Source: Simplicispira metamorpha
Lineage (GTDB): Bacteria; Pseudomonadota; Gammaproteobacteria; Burkholderiales; Burkholderiaceae_C
DNA length: 64,000 bases
NCBI RefSeq assembly: GCF_004341365.1
Contig: NZ_SLXH01000003.1
Location: 116,654-180,653, forward strand
Direction: 5' to 3'
Shown: positions 25,082 through 35,522 of the stretch, one piece after another
How the letters are laid out: each line of letters opens with the position of its first letter
How positions within the stretch are numbered: the first letter of the stretch is position 1
Translations under genes and position numbers: made by a program
The notes under the pieces: generated by a model
Databases searched by the model: none
Seen by the model: only the letters and a program-made list of their open reading frames with translations
Told to the model about the DNA's origin: nothing

Positions 25082-25402
25082 TCAGCCGCAGTGCAGGGCC
25101 GTGATGCGGCCATTGCCGTCCACCAGCAGGTTCAGCCGCTCGTTGTTGAACTCCCGTGTCGTGGCCTGCTTCGGGTGCAGCACACGTGCCATCGCAGCGC
25201 CCGAGGCCACGCGCGCCTGCTCTATCACGGACGCCGTGGCCGATTGGCCCTGAAAGCTTTGTGCGGGCGCTGCGTTGCACACGCCACCACGCGGGCCTGG
25301 GCTGGGCAGTGCCGAAGGCCCTGTGCCGGGCGCGCTGGTGCAGGCCGCCAGCAAGGCGGCGCTGGCGCAGGCCAGCAGGGTGGGGATTCGGTTCTTTGTC
25401 AT
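25082..25402 (-). CDS. Lipoprotein of the peptidase inhibitor I78 type
   Basis: This 106-residue protein has a lipoprotein signal (basic MTKNRIPTLL, hydrophobic run, lipobox LAAC), so it should be anchored in the envelope. The mature part matches the I78 serine-protease-inhibitor pattern: GVCNAAPAQSFQGQSAT, then the two-Arg segment AMARVLHP, then TTREFNNERLNLLVDGNGRITALHCG with a closing Cys. The ATG at 25402 has AGGAG upstream. It is divergent from the kdp operon. Confidence 0.8.
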   Translation of the reverse strand: MTKNRIPTLLACASAALLAACTSAPGTGPSALPSPGPRGGVCNAAPAQSFQGQSATASVIEQARVASGAAMARVLHPKQATTREFNNERLNLLVDGNGRITALHCG

Positions 25403-25529
25403 CGGGGTTTCTCCTGTATCGAGGGTGTCTTTACGCATTCTTGATACCCCACAGCGTAATCTCTACAGGGGGTTGATGCCTGCGCTCCTAAGCTCTTTCC
25501 ATCGGAAATCCGCAATGGGGAGCAATGCA

Positions 25530-25622
25530 ATGGATGCAATTTTTGGGGGGCTGGGCGCTGTGCTTTTTGCCCTGGCAGTGGGGCTGGTGGCAGCCTGCCA
25601 CGCGCTGGAAGGTCGCCAATGA
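25530..25622 (+). CDS. Small membrane peptide upstream of kdpF
   Basis: A 30-residue ORF (MDAIFGGLGAVLFALAVGLVAAC and a short tail) with one hydrophobic helix has a GGGGAG ribosome site 7 nt before its ATG. Its stop overlaps the kdpF start as ATGA, so it is translationally coupled to the Kdp operon. An in-frame ATG at 25515 would add five residues. Similar short leader ORFs before kdpF occur in some betaproteobacteria as far as I recall, but no function is known. It could be a second KdpF-like stabilising peptide. Confidence 0.6.
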   Translation: MDAIFGGLGAVLFALAVGLVAACHALEGRQ

Positions 25623-25708
25623 CCGCGCTGTACTGGTGCAGTGGGCTGGCGGCTGCCGGTCTGTTCATTTACCTGGTCGTTGCGCTGGTGCGCGCCGAGG
25701 AGTTCTGA
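25619..25708 (+). CDS. kdpF: Potassium-transporting ATPase small subunit KdpF
   Basis: This 29-residue single-helix membrane peptide ([20 protein letters not shown] at its end) shows the KdpF pattern YLVxALxRPExF with Ala for Pro. KdpF stabilises the KdpABC complex. It overlaps the upstream small ORF by 4 bp, and kdpA starts 1 bp after its stop. Confidence 0.9.
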   Translation: MTALYWCSGLAAAGLFIYLVVALVRAEEF

Positions 25709-25709
25709 C

Positions 25710-27506
25710 ATGACTTCTCTGGCATGGACCAATTTGGCCTTGTTTTTGGGCTTGTTGCTGGTGCTGGCGTGGCCGCTGTCGCGCTGGCTCGCCGCCGTGG
25801 CGCAAGGGCGCTTGCCGCGCTGGATGGCAGCAGTGGAAGGGGTTTTTTATCGGGCCGCAGGCGTCAAACCCGCCGAGGACATGTCCTGGAAGCGCTATGC
25901 GCTGGCGCTGCTGCTGTTCAACTTCATCGGCCTGCTGGTGGCCTATGGCTTGCAGCGCACGCAGCAGTGGTTGCCGCTGAACCCGCAGGGAATGGGGGCG
26001 GTGTCGCCTGACTCGGCGTTCAACACCGCCGTGAGCTTTGTCACCAACACCAATTGGCAGGGTTATGGCGGCGAGACGACGATGAGCTACCTCACCCAAA
26101 TGCTGGTGATGACGGTGCAGAACTTTGTCTCCGGCGCCACCGGCATTGCCGTGGCTTTTGCGCTGGTGCGTGGTTTCACCAGTCGGCTGGCCAGCGGCAT
26201 TGGCAACTTCTGGGCAGACATCACGCGCATCACCCTGTGGGTGCTGCTGCCGCTGTCGTTCGTGTTCGCGCTGTTCCTGGTGGGGCAAGGCGTGATCCAG
26301 AACCTGAGCGGCTACCAGGAAGTGTCCACGCTGGAGGCCACGCACTACCAGCAGGCCAGGCTGGATGCGCAGGGCCAGCCGCTGCAAGATGCCGCTGGCC
26401 AGCCGCTGATGGAGGCTGTCACCACGCCAACGCAGACCTTGGCCATGGGGCCGGTGGCGTCGCAGGAGGCCATCAAGCTGCTGGGCACCAATGGGGGCGG
26501 TTTCTTCAATGCGAACTCGGCCCATCCCTATGAAAACCCGACGCCACTGTCCAACCTGGGGCAGATGCTGGCCATTTTTCTGATTCCGGCAGCGCTGTGT
26601 TTTGTCTTTGGCCAGATGGTGGGGGATTCGCGCCAGGGCGTGGCCATTTTGGCGGCCATGGCCATTTTGTTTGCCGTGGCGGTGGTCGCTGCCACCTCCG
26701 CCGAGCAGGCGGGCAACCCGCAGCTGGCGGCGCTGGGTGTGGACCAGAGCGTTCATGCCTTGCAGGGCGGCGGCAACATGGAGGGCAAAGAGGCGCGCTT
26801 TGGCGTGGTTTCCAGCGCGCTGTTCGCGGCGGTCACCACGGCGGCGTCGTGCGGTGCCGTCAACGCCATGCACGACTCGTTCACGCCGCTGGGCGGCATG
26901 GTGCCGCTGGTGCTGATGCAATTGGGCGAGGTGGTGTTCGGCGGTGTGGGCACAGGCCTGTATGGCATGTTGGCCTTTGCCATCCTGGCGGTGTTCATTG
27001 CCGGGCTGATGATCGGTCGCACCCCCGAATACCTGGGCAAGAAGATTGCCAGCCACGAGATGAAGATGGTGTCCATCGCGCTGCTCATCACGCCGCTGGT
27101 GGTTTTGGTGGGCGTGGCCGTGGCGGTGCTGTCCGACAGCGGGCGCCTGGGCGTGGCCAACCCTGGCGCGCATGGTTTTACGGAAATCCTTTACGCCCTG
27201 ACGTCGGCGGCCAACAACAACGGCAGCGCTTTTGCGGGTCTGTCGGCCAATACGCCGTTCTACAACACCCTGCTGGGCATTGCCATGTGGTTGGGGCGCT
27301 TTGGTGTGATCGTCCCCGTGCTGGCCCTGGCTGGCAGCCTGGCCGCCAAGAACCGCATTCCCACCGGCAGTGGCACTTTGCCTACGCACGGGCCGCTGTT
27401 TGTGGGGCTGTTGATCGGGGTGGTGCTGCTGGTCGGGCTGCTCAATCACATTCCCAATCTGGCCCTGGGGCCCATCGTCGAGCATCTGATGCTCTGGAAG
27501 GCTTGA
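25710..27506 (+). CDS. kdpA: Potassium-transporting ATPase subunit A
   Basis: This 598-residue inner-membrane subunit forms the K+ channel of the Kdp pump. About ten hydrophobic helices are visible. The selectivity-loop sequences include [38 protein letters not shown] and [14 protein letters not shown], characteristic of KdpA. The ATG at 25710 gives [26 protein letters not shown]. It is the first large gene of the operon, tightly linked to kdpF and kdpB. Confidence 0.98.
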   Translation: MTSLAWTNLALFLGLLLVLAWPLSRWLAAVAQGRLPRWMAAVEGVFYRAAGVKPAEDMSWKRYALALLLFNFIGLLVAYGLQRTQQWLPLNPQGMGAVSPDSAFNTAVSFVTNTNWQGYGGETTMSYLTQMLVMTVQNFVSGATGIAVAFALVRGFTSRLASGIGNFWADITRITLWVLLPLSFVFALFLVGQGVIQNLSGYQEVSTLEATHYQQARLDAQGQPLQDAAGQPLMEAVTTPTQTLAMGPVASQEAIKLLGTNGGGFFNANSAHPYENPTPLSNLGQMLAIFLIPAALCFVFGQMVGDSRQGVAILAAMAILFAVAVVAATSAEQAGNPQLAALGVDQSVHALQGGGNMEGKEARFGVVSSALFAAVTTAASCGAVNAMHDSFTPLGGMVPLVLMQLGEVVFGGVGTGLYGMLAFAILAVFIAGLMIGRTPEYLGKKIASHEMKMVSIALLITPLVVLVGVAVAVLSDSGRLGVANPGAHGFTEILYALTSAANNNGSAFAGLSANTPFYNTLLGIAMWLGRFGVIVPVLALAGSLAAKNRIPTGSGTLPTHGPLFVGLLIGVVLLVGLLNHIPNLALGPIVEHLMLWKA

Positions 27507-27519
27507 GGGAGTCCACTCC

Positions 27520-29619
27520 ATGAATACGCAAAGCACACTTTCTTTTCTCGATCCGGCCTTGCTGCGGCCCTCGCTGGTGCAGGCCTTCGCCAAACTGGAT
27601 CCGCGCGTGCAGTGGCGCAACCCGGTCATGTTCGTTGTCTATGCGGGCAGCATTCTCACCAGCGTGCTGTGGTTGCTGAGCCTGGGCAGTGCCGCCGTGG
27701 CCGGTAGTGAGGGCTCGGGCTTCATCCTGGCGATGGCGCTGTGGCTGTGGTTCACGGTGCTGTTTGCCAACTTTGCCGAGGCGCTGGCCGAGGGCCGCTC
27801 CAAAGCCCAGGCGGCTGCGCTGCGCGGGCTCAAGTCTGAGACCTGGGCGCGCAAACTGCACGAGCCACGCCATGGCGCCCAATGGCATCCGGTGCAGTCG
27901 GGCGAGCTGCGCAAGGGCGATGTGGTGCTGGTTGAAGCCGGAGATATGGGCACCATCCCGCTCGACGGCGAAGTCATCGAAGGCGTGGCGTCGGTGGACG
28001 AAAGCGCCATCACAGGCGAGTCGGCACCGGTGATCCGTGAGTCGGGGGGGGATTTTTCATCGGTCACGGGCGGCACGCGCGTGCTGTCGGACTGGCTGGT
28101 GGTGCGCATCACCGTGAACCCGGGCGAGTCGTTCCTGGACCGCATGATCTCGATGGTGGAAGGCGCCAAGCGCCAGAAAACACCGAATGAAATCGCCCTG
28201 ACGATCTTGCTGGTGGCGCTGACCCTGGTGTTTCTGGTCGTCACGGTCACGCTGCTGCCCTATTCGATGTTCAGCGTGCAGGCGGCGGGTGCGGGCACGG
28301 TGGTGTCGGTCACGGCGCTGGTAGCCCTCTTGGTGTGCCTGATCCCGACCACCATTGGCGGCCTGCTGTCGGCCATCGGCGTGGCAGGTATGAGCCGCAT
28401 GATGCGGGCCAACGTGATTGCCACCTCGGGCCGCGCCGTCGAAGCGGCGGGTGACGTGGACGTGCTTTTGCTCGACAAGACCGGCACCATCACCCTGGGC
28501 AACCGGCAGGCCAGCGTGTTCATGCCTGCGCCGGGCGTCACCGAGGAGCAACTGGCCGACGCGGCGCAATTGGCATCGCTGGCCGACGAAACGCCCGAGG
28601 GCCGCAGCATCGTGGTGCTGGCCAAGACGCGCTTTGGCCTGCGCGAACGTGAGCTGGCGGGCCTGCAAGCGCACTTTGTGCCTTTCACCGCGCAGACGCG
28701 CATGAGCGGCGTCGATTTTGGCGACCCCGCCGCGCCGCGCCGCAGCATTCGCAAGGGTGCGGCTGATGCCGTGCGCAGCCACATCGAAGCGCGTGGTGGG
28801 CTATTTCCCGCCGAGGTGCAAGGCGCGGTGGAAGCCGTGGCACGCCGGGGCAGCACGCCGCTGGTGGTGGCCGATGAAACCCGTGTGATGGGCGTGGTGG
28901 AGCTGAAGGACATCGTCAAGGGCGGCATCAAGGAGCGCTTTGCCGAGCTGCGCCGCATGGGCATCAAAACGGTGATGGTCACGGGCGATAACCGCCTGAC
29001 GGCTGCCGCCATTGCTGCCGAGGCCGGGGTGGACGATTTCCTGGCCGAGGCGACGCCCGAGGCCAAGCTGCGCCTGATCCGCGACTACCAGGCCGAAGGC
29101 CGCCTGGTGGCCATGACGGGTGATGGCACCAACGACGCACCCGCGCTGGCCCAGGCCGATGTGGCCGTGGCCATGAACAGCGGTACCCAGGCGGCCAAGG
29201 AGGCCGGCAACATGGTGGACCTCGACTCCAACCCCACCAAGCTGCTGGAGATCGTCGAGACCGGCAAACAACTGCTGATGACGCGCGGCTCGCTGACCAC
29301 GTTCTCGATTGCCAACGATGTGGCCAAGTACTTCGCCATCATCCCGGCCATGTTTGTCGGCGTGTATCCGCAGCTTGCGGCGCTGAACGTGATGGGCTTG
29401 CACAGCCCTTCGTCGGCCATCTTGTCGGCGGTCATTTTCAATGCCTTGATCATCGTGGCGCTGATTCCGCTGGCCCTCAAGGGCGTGCCTTACCGCGCCG
29501 TGGGGGCCGCCGTGCTGCTGCGCCGCAATTTGGCGGTTTACGGTGTGGGCGGGCTCATCGTGCCTTTCATCGGCATCAAGCTGATCGATATGTTTCTGGT
29601 GGCCACCCACCTGATTTGA
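27520..29619 (+). CDS. kdpB: Potassium-transporting P-type ATPase subunit B
   Basis: This 699-residue type IA P-ATPase energises K+ uptake. The actuator motif TGES, the phosphorylation motif DKTGT (Asp at about residue 319) and the MVTGDN and [11 protein letters not shown] hinge motifs are all present. Membrane helices flank them. It starts 13 bp after kdpA. All catalytic residues are intact. Confidence 0.98.
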   Translation: MNTQSTLSFLDPALLRPSLVQAFAKLDPRVQWRNPVMFVVYAGSILTSVLWLLSLGSAAVAGSEGSGFILAMALWLWFTVLFANFAEALAEGRSKAQAAALRGLKSETWARKLHEPRHGAQWHPVQSGELRKGDVVLVEAGDMGTIPLDGEVIEGVASVDESAITGESAPVIRESGGDFSSVTGGTRVLSDWLVVRITVNPGESFLDRMISMVEGAKRQKTPNEIALTILLVALTLVFLVVTVTLLPYSMFSVQAAGAGTVVSVTALVALLVCLIPTTIGGLLSAIGVAGMSRMMRANVIATSGRAVEAAGDVDVLLLDKTGTITLGNRQASVFMPAPGVTEEQLADAAQLASLADETPEGRSIVVLAKTRFGLRERELAGLQAHFVPFTAQTRMSGVDFGDPAAPRRSIRKGAADAVRSHIEARGGLFPAEVQGAVEAVARRGSTPLVVADETRVMGVVELKDIVKGGIKERFAELRRMGIKTVMVTGDNRLTAAAIAAEAGVDDFLAEATPEAKLRLIRDYQAEGRLVAMTGDGTNDAPALAQADVAVAMNSGTQAAKEAGNMVDLDSNPTKLLEIVETGKQLLMTRGSLTTFSIANDVAKYFAIIPAMFVGVYPQLAALNVMGLHSPSSAILSAVIFNALIIVALIPLALKGVPYRAVGAAVLLRRNLAVYGVGGLIVPFIGIKLIDMFLVATHLI

Positions 29620-29643
29620 GGCCCTCTGGCCCAAGGAGTCTTC

Positions 29644-30216
29644 ATGAAAAACTTGCTACGCCCCGCGCTGGTGACCTTCGCGCTGCTCAGTGCCGTCACC
29701 GGACTGGTCTATCCCTTGGCGGTCACTGGCGTGGGCCAGGCGATGTTTCCGCACCAGGCTGCAGGCAGTCTGATTGAGCGCAACGGCACAGTCGTTGGCT
29801 CGGATCTGATTGGCCAGCACTTCACCGCACCGCGCTATTTCTGGGGCCGGCCCTCGGCCACGGCGCCCATGCCCAACAACGCCGCTGGCTCGGGCGGCTC
29901 CAACCAGGGGCCGCTGAACCCGGCGCTGGCCGAGGCGGTCAAGGAGCGCATCGCCGCGCTGCGTGCCGCTGACCCGGGCAACCAGCAGGCGGTGCCAGCG
30001 GATTTGGTGACGGCGTCGGCCAGCGGGCTGGACCCGCACATCAGCGTGGCGGCGGCACAGTTCCAGGCCGCGCGCGTGGCGCGCGAGCGCCAATGGCCGC
30101 TGGCACAGGTGCAAGACCTGATCCAGCGCCACACCCAGGCGCGGGACCTGGGGGTGCTGGGCGAGCCGCGTGTCAATGTGCTTCAGCTCAATCTGGCGCT
30201 GGACGCACAGCGCTGA
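29644..30216 (+). CDS. kdpC: Potassium-transporting ATPase subunit C
   Basis: This 190-residue periplasm-facing subunit has a single N-terminal helix ([20 protein letters not shown]). The family motifs [18 protein letters not shown] and [10 protein letters not shown] are present, with [21 protein letters not shown] near the C-terminus. KdpC acts with KdpB in the KdpFABC complex. The start follows an AAGGAG site. Confidence 0.97.
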   Translation: MKNLLRPALVTFALLSAVTGLVYPLAVTGVGQAMFPHQAAGSLIERNGTVVGSDLIGQHFTAPRYFWGRPSATAPMPNNAAGSGGSNQGPLNPALAEAVKERIAALRAADPGNQQAVPADLVTASASGLDPHISVAAAQFQAARVARERQWPLAQVQDLIQRHTQARDLGVLGEPRVNVLQLNLALDAQR

Positions 30217-30307
30217 ATCGTCCAACGCCGTTCCCTTTTGTGCTTTGCCCTGGCGGGTTTTCCTGGTCGCCAGTGGGCCGGTCAGAGCTACTTTTATCAA
30301 TTACCCC

Positions 30308-31177
30308 ATGTTTACCTTGAAAACACGCACCATCTGTGCGCTCGCCTTCGCTGCCGCCCAGGCTCTTTTGTGCGGTGGTGCGCAGGCCCAAGCGCCTGCC
30401 CCTGCTACCGATCAATCCGCCAGCGCCGTTCCTGCGGCGCCGGAACATGCCATCACCGGCAATGTGGGGTTGGTCAGCGATTACCGCTTTCGCGGCATCA
30501 GCCAGACCTGGCGCCTGCCTGCCGTGCAGGGCGGTCTGGACTATGTACACCGCAGCGGGTTGTACCTGGGCACTTGGGCGTCCAATGTGTCTGGCAACAG
30601 TTACAACAACGGTTCGGCCCTGGAGTGGGACCTGTATGGCGGCGTGAAACTGGAGGTGGCGTCTGGCGTGGTGCTGGACCTCGGTGCCCTGGCCTATATC
30701 TACCCTGGTGCGCGCATGAACCGTGCGCTAGGAGTGGTCAGCACACAAAAGTACGACAACGTGGACTTGTATGTGGGCGTTAGCCATGGCCCGTTCTCGG
30801 CCAAACTGTCGTATGCCGTCACCGATTACTTTGGCCTGAACGGCGGTTCCGCAGGGTACGCCTACTTCAGCAGCCTGGCACCCCATGGCGGTTCCCGGGG
30901 CAGTTTGTACTTGGATCTGAACTACAACGTGGATCTGGGCCAGGGCGTCACTGTGGGGTTGCACGCCGGTCACGTCGCGGTGCGCAACTATGCCGACCTG
31001 TCCTACAGCGATGCCAAAGTGTCGGTGTCCAAGGAGGTGTTTGGTGTCAACCTGTCCGTCGCCATCGTCGGCACCAACGCCAGGAGCGCGTATTACCAGG
31101 CGGGCAATGCCGCTGGTGCGGATGCCAAACGCCTGGGCAAGGCAGCCCTGGTGCTGGGGTTGAGCAAGGGTTTTTGA
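30308..31177 (+). CDS. TorF-family putative outer-membrane porin inside the kdp operon
   Basis: This 289-residue protein has a cleavable signal peptide (to about residue 28, AQAQA) and a predicted beta-barrel. The N-terminal strand pair ITGNVGLVSDYRFRGISQT and later GLDYVHRSGLYLGTWASNVS are the hallmark of the TIGR02001 group. The ATG at 30308 gives the signal peptide; a longer upstream frame is not needed. It sits between kdpC and kdpD in the same direction, 91 bp after kdpC and 31 bp before kdpD, so co-regulation with K+ uptake is likely. A role in ion passage across the outer membrane is inference only. Confidence 0.85.
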   Translation: MFTLKTRTICALAFAAAQALLCGGAQAQAPAPATDQSASAVPAAPEHAITGNVGLVSDYRFRGISQTWRLPAVQGGLDYVHRSGLYLGTWASNVSGNSYNNGSALEWDLYGGVKLEVASGVVLDLGALAYIYPGARMNRALGVVSTQKYDNVDLYVGVSHGPFSAKLSYAVTDYFGLNGGSAGYAYFSSLAPHGGSRGSLYLDLNYNVDLGQGVTVGLHAGHVAVRNYADLSYSDAKVSVSKEVFGVNLSVAIVGTNARSAYYQAGNAAGADAKRLGKAALVLGLSKGF

Positions 31178-31208
31178 ATAAGCGCTGACAGTGAAATACT
31201 CCTGATCC

Positions 31209-33977
31209 ATGGATGCACCCCACGACCGCCGCCCCAGCCCTGACGCGCTGCTGGCACAGATGCGCGATGCCGAAGCCGCTGCTGCGCGCGGCAAGCTGCG
31301 CATCTACTTTGGCTCGTCTGCCGGTGTGGGAAAGACCTACGCCATGCTGCAAGCCGCGCGCAAGCTGCACGGCGAGGGTGTGGACGTGCTTGCGGGTGTG
31401 GTGGAGACGCACCGCCGTGCCGACACCCAGGCGCTGCTGAGCGGGCTGCCCGAACTGCCTGCCCGGGCCGTGTCCTATCGCGGCAAAGAGTTGCCGGAGT
31501 TCGATCTCGATGCCGCTTTGGCGCGCCGCCCCGCACTCATCCTGGTCGATGAGCTGGCGCATTCCAATGTGCCTGGCTCGCGCCACCCCAAGCGCTGGCA
31601 GGACGTGGAGGAACTGCTGGCCAACGGCATCAGCGTTTACACCACGCTCAACGTGCAGCACCTGGAAAGCCTGAATGACGTGGTGAGCGGTATCACTGGC
31701 ATCCGTGTACAGGAAACCTTGCCAGACACCTTCTTTGATCGTGCCGACGAGGTGGTGATGGTGGACACGCCCGCCGAGGAGTTGATCGCGCGCCTCAAAG
31801 CTGGCAAGGTGTACTTGGGTGCCCAGGCCGAGCGTGCGGCCCGCAACTTCTTTCGCAAGGGCAACCTCATGGCCTTGCGCGAGCTGGCCCTGCGCCGCAC
31901 GGCCGATCGCGTCGAGGACGATGTGCAAGCCTGGCGCAGCACCCAGCGCATCGGCCAGGTTTGGAAGACCGATGGTGCCATCCTCTGCGCCATCAGTGAC
32001 TCGCCTGGCGCAGGCAGTGTGGTGCGCAGCGCCGCGCAACTGGCCCAGCAGCTCAGTGTGCCTTGGCATGCGGTCCATGTGGAAACCATGGTGCTGCGGC
32101 GCCTGCCTGCTGTGCAGCGCGAGCGCATCTTGCGCGTGGTGCGGCTGGCTGCCGACCTGGGTGCCACCACGGCGGTGCTGGCGGCACAGGACGTGGCCTC
32201 CACGCTGATCGCCTACGCGCGCGAGCACAACCTGGCCAAGCTGGTGCTCGGACGCGAGGCGCCGTTGGTGTGGTGGCAGCGCTGGCTGGGCGGCAAGTCC
32301 CTGGCCCGCAGGCTGGCCGATGGTGGTGCCGATTTGGATCTGATCTCCGTGGCCACCCCCCGCTTGCCGCAACCGGCCCCGCCGCTGGGAGCGCCCGGCG
32401 CCCAGGCACAGGAGCGCGAGCGCCGTTGGGCGAATGGCGTGCGGCGCTATGGCTTGGCCGCAGCTGCATGCGTGGCGGCCACCGCACTGAGCTGGCCGCT
32501 GCAATGGCACTTCGATACCGCCAACATCGTCATGCTGTACCTGCTGTGTGTGGTCGGCGTGGCGCTGCGGCTGGGGCGCGGTCCGGCGGTGCTGGCCAGC
32601 TTTTTGAGCGTGGGGCTGCTGGACTTTTTCTTTGTCCTGCCGCGCATGAGCTTTGCCGTGTCCGACGTGCAGTACCTCATGACTTTTGGCGTGATGCTGG
32701 CGGTGGGCCTGGTCATCGGCCAACTCACGGCGGGCCTGCGCTACCAGGCCCAGGTGGCGGGCGAGCGCGAGCGCCGCGCGCGCCGCCTGTTCGAACTCAC
32801 ACGCGAGCTGGCCAGCGCCTTGCAGGCCGAGCAGGTGCTGCAACTGGCCGAGCAAAGTCTGTCCCACGAGGTGCAGGGCTTGGTGCTGGTGTACGCACTG
32901 GACGATCAGGATCGGCTGCAGCCTTCGCCGCGCCAGGCTGCCCTGGCAAGCGCCGACCAACCCGATATGGGTACTGCGCGCTGGGCGCTGGACCACGGTC
33001 AGGCCGCTGGCATGTTCACCGACACATTGCCCGGCAGCGCCTGGCTCTACCTGCCGCTGAAGGCATCCATGCGCACGCGCGGCGTTTTGGCGCTGCGCCC
33101 CGGTTCCACACGCAGTGTGATGCTGCCCGAGCTGCGTGAGCAGCTTGAAACCTACGCGCGCATCGTCGGCCAGTCGCTGGAGCGCGTGCACTATGTCGCA
33201 GTGGCCCAGGAGGCGGTGGTGAACATCGAGTCCGAGCGCCTGCGCAGCTCGCTGCTGTCGGCCCTCTCGCACGACCTGCGCACGCCGCTGGCTGTGGTCT
33301 ATGGTCTGGCAGATACGCTGGCGGCCATGCCCGCGCTGCCTCCGCAGGGGCGCGACATGGCCGCCGCGCTGCGCCAGGAGGCGCAGCGCATCAACGCCAT
33401 GGTGAACAACCTGCTTGATATGGCGCGCCTGCAAAGCGGCGCCGTGCAGTTGCGCCGACAGTGGCAGCCTGTGGAAGAGGTGGTGGGTAGCGCGCTACAG
33501 GCGATGCAGAGTGCGCTTTCGGGCCACAGCGTGCGCACCGATGTGCCTGCCGGCCTGCCCATGGTGCATCTGGATGCGGTGCTCATTGAGCGCGTGCTGT
33601 GCAACCTGCTGGAAAACGCCATCAAGTACACGCCTCCAGGCAGCGTGATCACCCTCAGTGCCAGCATGCGAGCCCCCGATCTGGTGCTGTGCGTGAGCGA
33701 CAACGGCCCCGGCTTGCCGCCGGGCAGCGCCGAAGTGCTGTTCGAGAAGTTCACGCGCGGCGAGCGCGAGTCCAGCATCCCCGGCGTGGGCCTGGGTCTT
33801 GCAATCTGCCGTGCCATCATGACTGCGCACCAGGGCCGCATCTGGGCTGAGCGCGGTACCCAGAGCGGTGCCTCTTTCTGCCTGAGCCTGCCGCTGGGAA
33901 CGCCGCCCAGCCTGCCAGCACCAGAGACCGAAGACGAGCCCGAGCCTACGACAGCCGCACCCACCCATGACCACTGA
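31209..33977 (+). CDS. kdpD: Osmosensitive K+ channel sensor histidine kinase KdpD
   Basis: This 922-residue inner-membrane sensor has the N-terminal KdpD domain with Walker A GSSAGVGKT (about residues 35-43) and a USP-like domain (about 250-370). Four closely spaced transmembrane helices lie near 415-505, followed by a GAF-like region. The kinase core has the phospho-acceptor H688 in ALSHDLRTPL and the ATP lobe NLLENAIKYTPPGS...DNGPGLP. It overlaps kdpE by 11 bp. It controls kdpFABC in response to K+ limitation. Confidence 0.97.
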   Translation: MDAPHDRRPSPDALLAQMRDAEAAAARGKLRIYFGSSAGVGKTYAMLQAARKLHGEGVDVLAGVVETHRRADTQALLSGLPELPARAVSYRGKELPEFDLDAALARRPALILVDELAHSNVPGSRHPKRWQDVEELLANGISVYTTLNVQHLESLNDVVSGITGIRVQETLPDTFFDRADEVVMVDTPAEELIARLKAGKVYLGAQAERAARNFFRKGNLMALRELALRRTADRVEDDVQAWRSTQRIGQVWKTDGAILCAISDSPGAGSVVRSAAQLAQQLSVPWHAVHVETMVLRRLPAVQRERILRVVRLAADLGATTAVLAAQDVASTLIAYAREHNLAKLVLGREAPLVWWQRWLGGKSLARRLADGGADLDLISVATPRLPQPAPPLGAPGAQAQERERRWANGVRRYGLAAAACVAATALSWPLQWHFDTANIVMLYLLCVVGVALRLGRGPAVLASFLSVGLLDFFFVLPRMSFAVSDVQYLMTFGVMLAVGLVIGQLTAGLRYQAQVAGERERRARRLFELTRELASALQAEQVLQLAEQSLSHEVQGLVLVYALDDQDRLQPSPRQAALASADQPDMGTARWALDHGQAAGMFTDTLPGSAWLYLPLKASMRTRGVLALRPGSTRSVMLPELREQLETYARIVGQSLERVHYVAVAQEAVVNIESERLRSSLLSALSHDLRTPLAVVYGLADTLAAMPALPPQGRDMAAALRQEAQRINAMVNNLLDMARLQSGAVQLRRQWQPVEEVVGSALQAMQSALSGHSVRTDVPAGLPMVHLDAVLIERVLCNLLENAIKYTPPGSVITLSASMRAPDLVLCVSDNGPGLPPGSAEVLFEKFTRGERESSIPGVGLGLAICRAIMTAHQGRIWAERGTQSGASFCLSLPLGTPPSLPAPETEDEPEPTTAAPTHDH

Positions 33978-34671
33978 ACCATCCCCCGTCGCCTTGATCG
34001 TTGAGGACGAAGCCTCCATCCGCCGCTTTGTGCGCGTTGCGCTGCAGGCCGAAGGCTGGCAGGTACACGAAGCAGGCACTGTGCGCCAGGGCCTCATCGA
34101 TGCCGGTACGCGCCGCCCCGATCTGGTCATTCTCGACCTGGGCCTGCCCGACGATGACGGTGTCCACTACCTCAAGGACTTGCGTACCTGGTCGGGTGTG
34201 CCGGTGATCGTGCTCTCGGCGCGATCGGATGAGGCCGACAAGATCGCTGCGCTCGATGCAGGCGCCGACGACTACCTCACCAAGCCCTTCGGTGTGGGTG
34301 AACTGATGGCCAGGGTGCGCGTGGCACTGCGCAGAAGCCAAGCGCATGCCGCACGCAACGGCGCCGAGCCTGTCCCGTTCCGCTTCGGACAGGTGGAGGT
34401 GGATTTGGTGCAGCGGCGTGTTCTGCGCCAGGGCCTGCCGGTGCACCTCACGCCCATCGAATACCGCCTGCTCACCCACCTGATCGCCAATGCCGGCAAG
34501 GTGCTGACCCACTACCAGCTGCTCAAGGCCGTGTGGGGCCCATCGCACATCGAAGACAACCATTACCTGCGCGTGTACATGGGCAACCTGCGCCAGAAGC
34601 TCGAAGAGCTTCCTGCCCAGCCGCGCCATTTGCTCACCGAGACAGCCGTGGGTTACCGGCTCATGCCCTGA
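33967..34671 (+). CDS. kdpE: KdpDE response regulator
   Basis: This 234-residue OmpR/PhoB-class regulator has an N-terminal receiver with the acidic pair E13/D14 and the phospho-acceptor D57 (LVILDLGLPDDDG). The C-terminal winged helix contains VHLTPIEYRLLTHLIANAGKVLTH and VYMGNLRQKLE. It is translationally coupled to kdpD. It is the last gene of the kdp operon; the next gene begins a different functional region. Confidence 0.97.
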   Translation: MTTEPSPVALIVEDEASIRRFVRVALQAEGWQVHEAGTVRQGLIDAGTRRPDLVILDLGLPDDDGVHYLKDLRTWSGVPVIVLSARSDEADKIAALDAGADDYLTKPFGVGELMARVRVALRRSQAHAARNGAEPVPFRFGQVEVDLVQRRVLRQGLPVHLTPIEYRLLTHLIANAGKVLTHYQLLKAVWGPSHIEDNHYLRVYMGNLRQKLEELPAQPRHLLTETAVGYRLMP

Positions 34672-34703
34672 CGTGCGGGGCGCTGCTCAACCACCGTTCG
34701 GGT

Positions 34704-34721
34704 GTAGTCTGCTTGGACGAT
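34704..34721 (+). promoter_or_regulatory. Steroid-cluster inverted repeat, site 1
   Basis: GTAGTC-tgcttg-GACGAT matches the ATMGTC-N6-GACGAT pattern shared by five sites in this region. A -10-like TAAGCT begins 22 bp after the site (34743-34748). The ATG of the first SDR is 55 bp downstream of the site. Confidence 0.65.
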
Positions 34722-34776
34722 GGTGCGAACAAAAGGCGTCCCTAAGCTGTGGTGCTCTAACCCTATAGGAGCACAC

Positions 34777-35511
34777 ATGAGACTCACAGACAAGGTAGCC
34801 CTGGTGACGGGCGCAGGCCAAGGCATGGGGCGCGCCATTGCACGCTGCTTTGCCCAAGAGGGAGCCACCGTGGTGGCGCTGGACTTGAACCTGGAAGCAG
34901 CGCAGCAGTCGCTCGACGGCCTGGGCGGGCGCAGCATGGCGCGCAGCCTGAACGTGGGCGACAGCGCCGCCGTGGCGGCGCTGGTCGATGAGGTGGTGGC
35001 TACTTTTGGCCGTGTCGATGTGCTGGTCAACAACGCTGGCATTGGTTCGGTCGATGCGTTTGCCGACATTCCCGACGAGACCTGGGCGCGCGTCATCAAC
35101 GTGAACCTCAATGGTGCCTTCTACTGCGCCCGCCAGGCGGTGCGCGCCATGCAAAAGGCTGGCACGCGCGGCGTGGTGATCAATGTGGCCAGCACGGCAG
35201 CAGCGTCGGGCGACGGGCCAGCGCATTACTGCGCCTCGAAAGCGGCGCTGATGGGCTTGACCCGCAGCATGGCCAAGGAGCTGGCAGCGCAGGGCATTCG
35301 CGTCAACACACTGGTGCCGGGGCCGACCAACACGCCCATGATGCAAAGCATTCCGCAGGAGTGGACGGACGCCATCATCAAGGGCGTTCCCATGGGCCGC
35401 ATGGCCGAGCCCGAGGACATTGCGCGGGTGGCATTGTTCCTGGCCAGCGATGACAGCGGTTTTGTCACCGGCCAGAACCTGGCGGTCAACGGCGGCAGCG
35501 CCTTCCTGTGA
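34777..35511 (+). CDS. SDR-family oxidoreductase (steroid cluster unit A, first gene)
   Basis: This 244-residue NAD(P)-dependent short-chain dehydrogenase has the cofactor motif TGAGQGMG near residue 11, NNAG, and the catalytic YxxxK at Y151-K155 (YCASK). The C-terminal GQNLAVNGGSAFL is typical of classical SDRs. It probably oxidises or reduces a hydroxyl/keto group on a steroid nucleus, judged by its cluster; the position cannot be read from sequence. The ATG at 34777 has an AGGAG site. It is the first gene after an operator-like repeat and is followed by a second SDR 11 bp later. Confidence 0.85.
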   Translation: MRLTDKVALVTGAGQGMGRAIARCFAQEGATVVALDLNLEAAQQSLDGLGGRSMARSLNVGDSAAVAALVDEVVATFGRVDVLVNNAGIGSVDAFADIPDETWARVINVNLNGAFYCARQAVRAMQKAGTRGVVINVASTAAASGDGPAHYCASKAALMGLTRSMAKELAAQGIRVNTLVPGPTNTPMMQSIPQEWTDAIIKGVPMGRMAEPEDIARVALFLASDDSGFVTGQNLAVNGGSAFL

Positions 35512-35522
35512 GGAGTGAGAAC

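Noticed and set aside
31171..31192. Fragment AATAAGCGCTGACAG before kdpD, like part of the dispersed repeat
   Set aside because: Only one arm of the core is present and no flanking repeat sequence is visible, so it may be chance.
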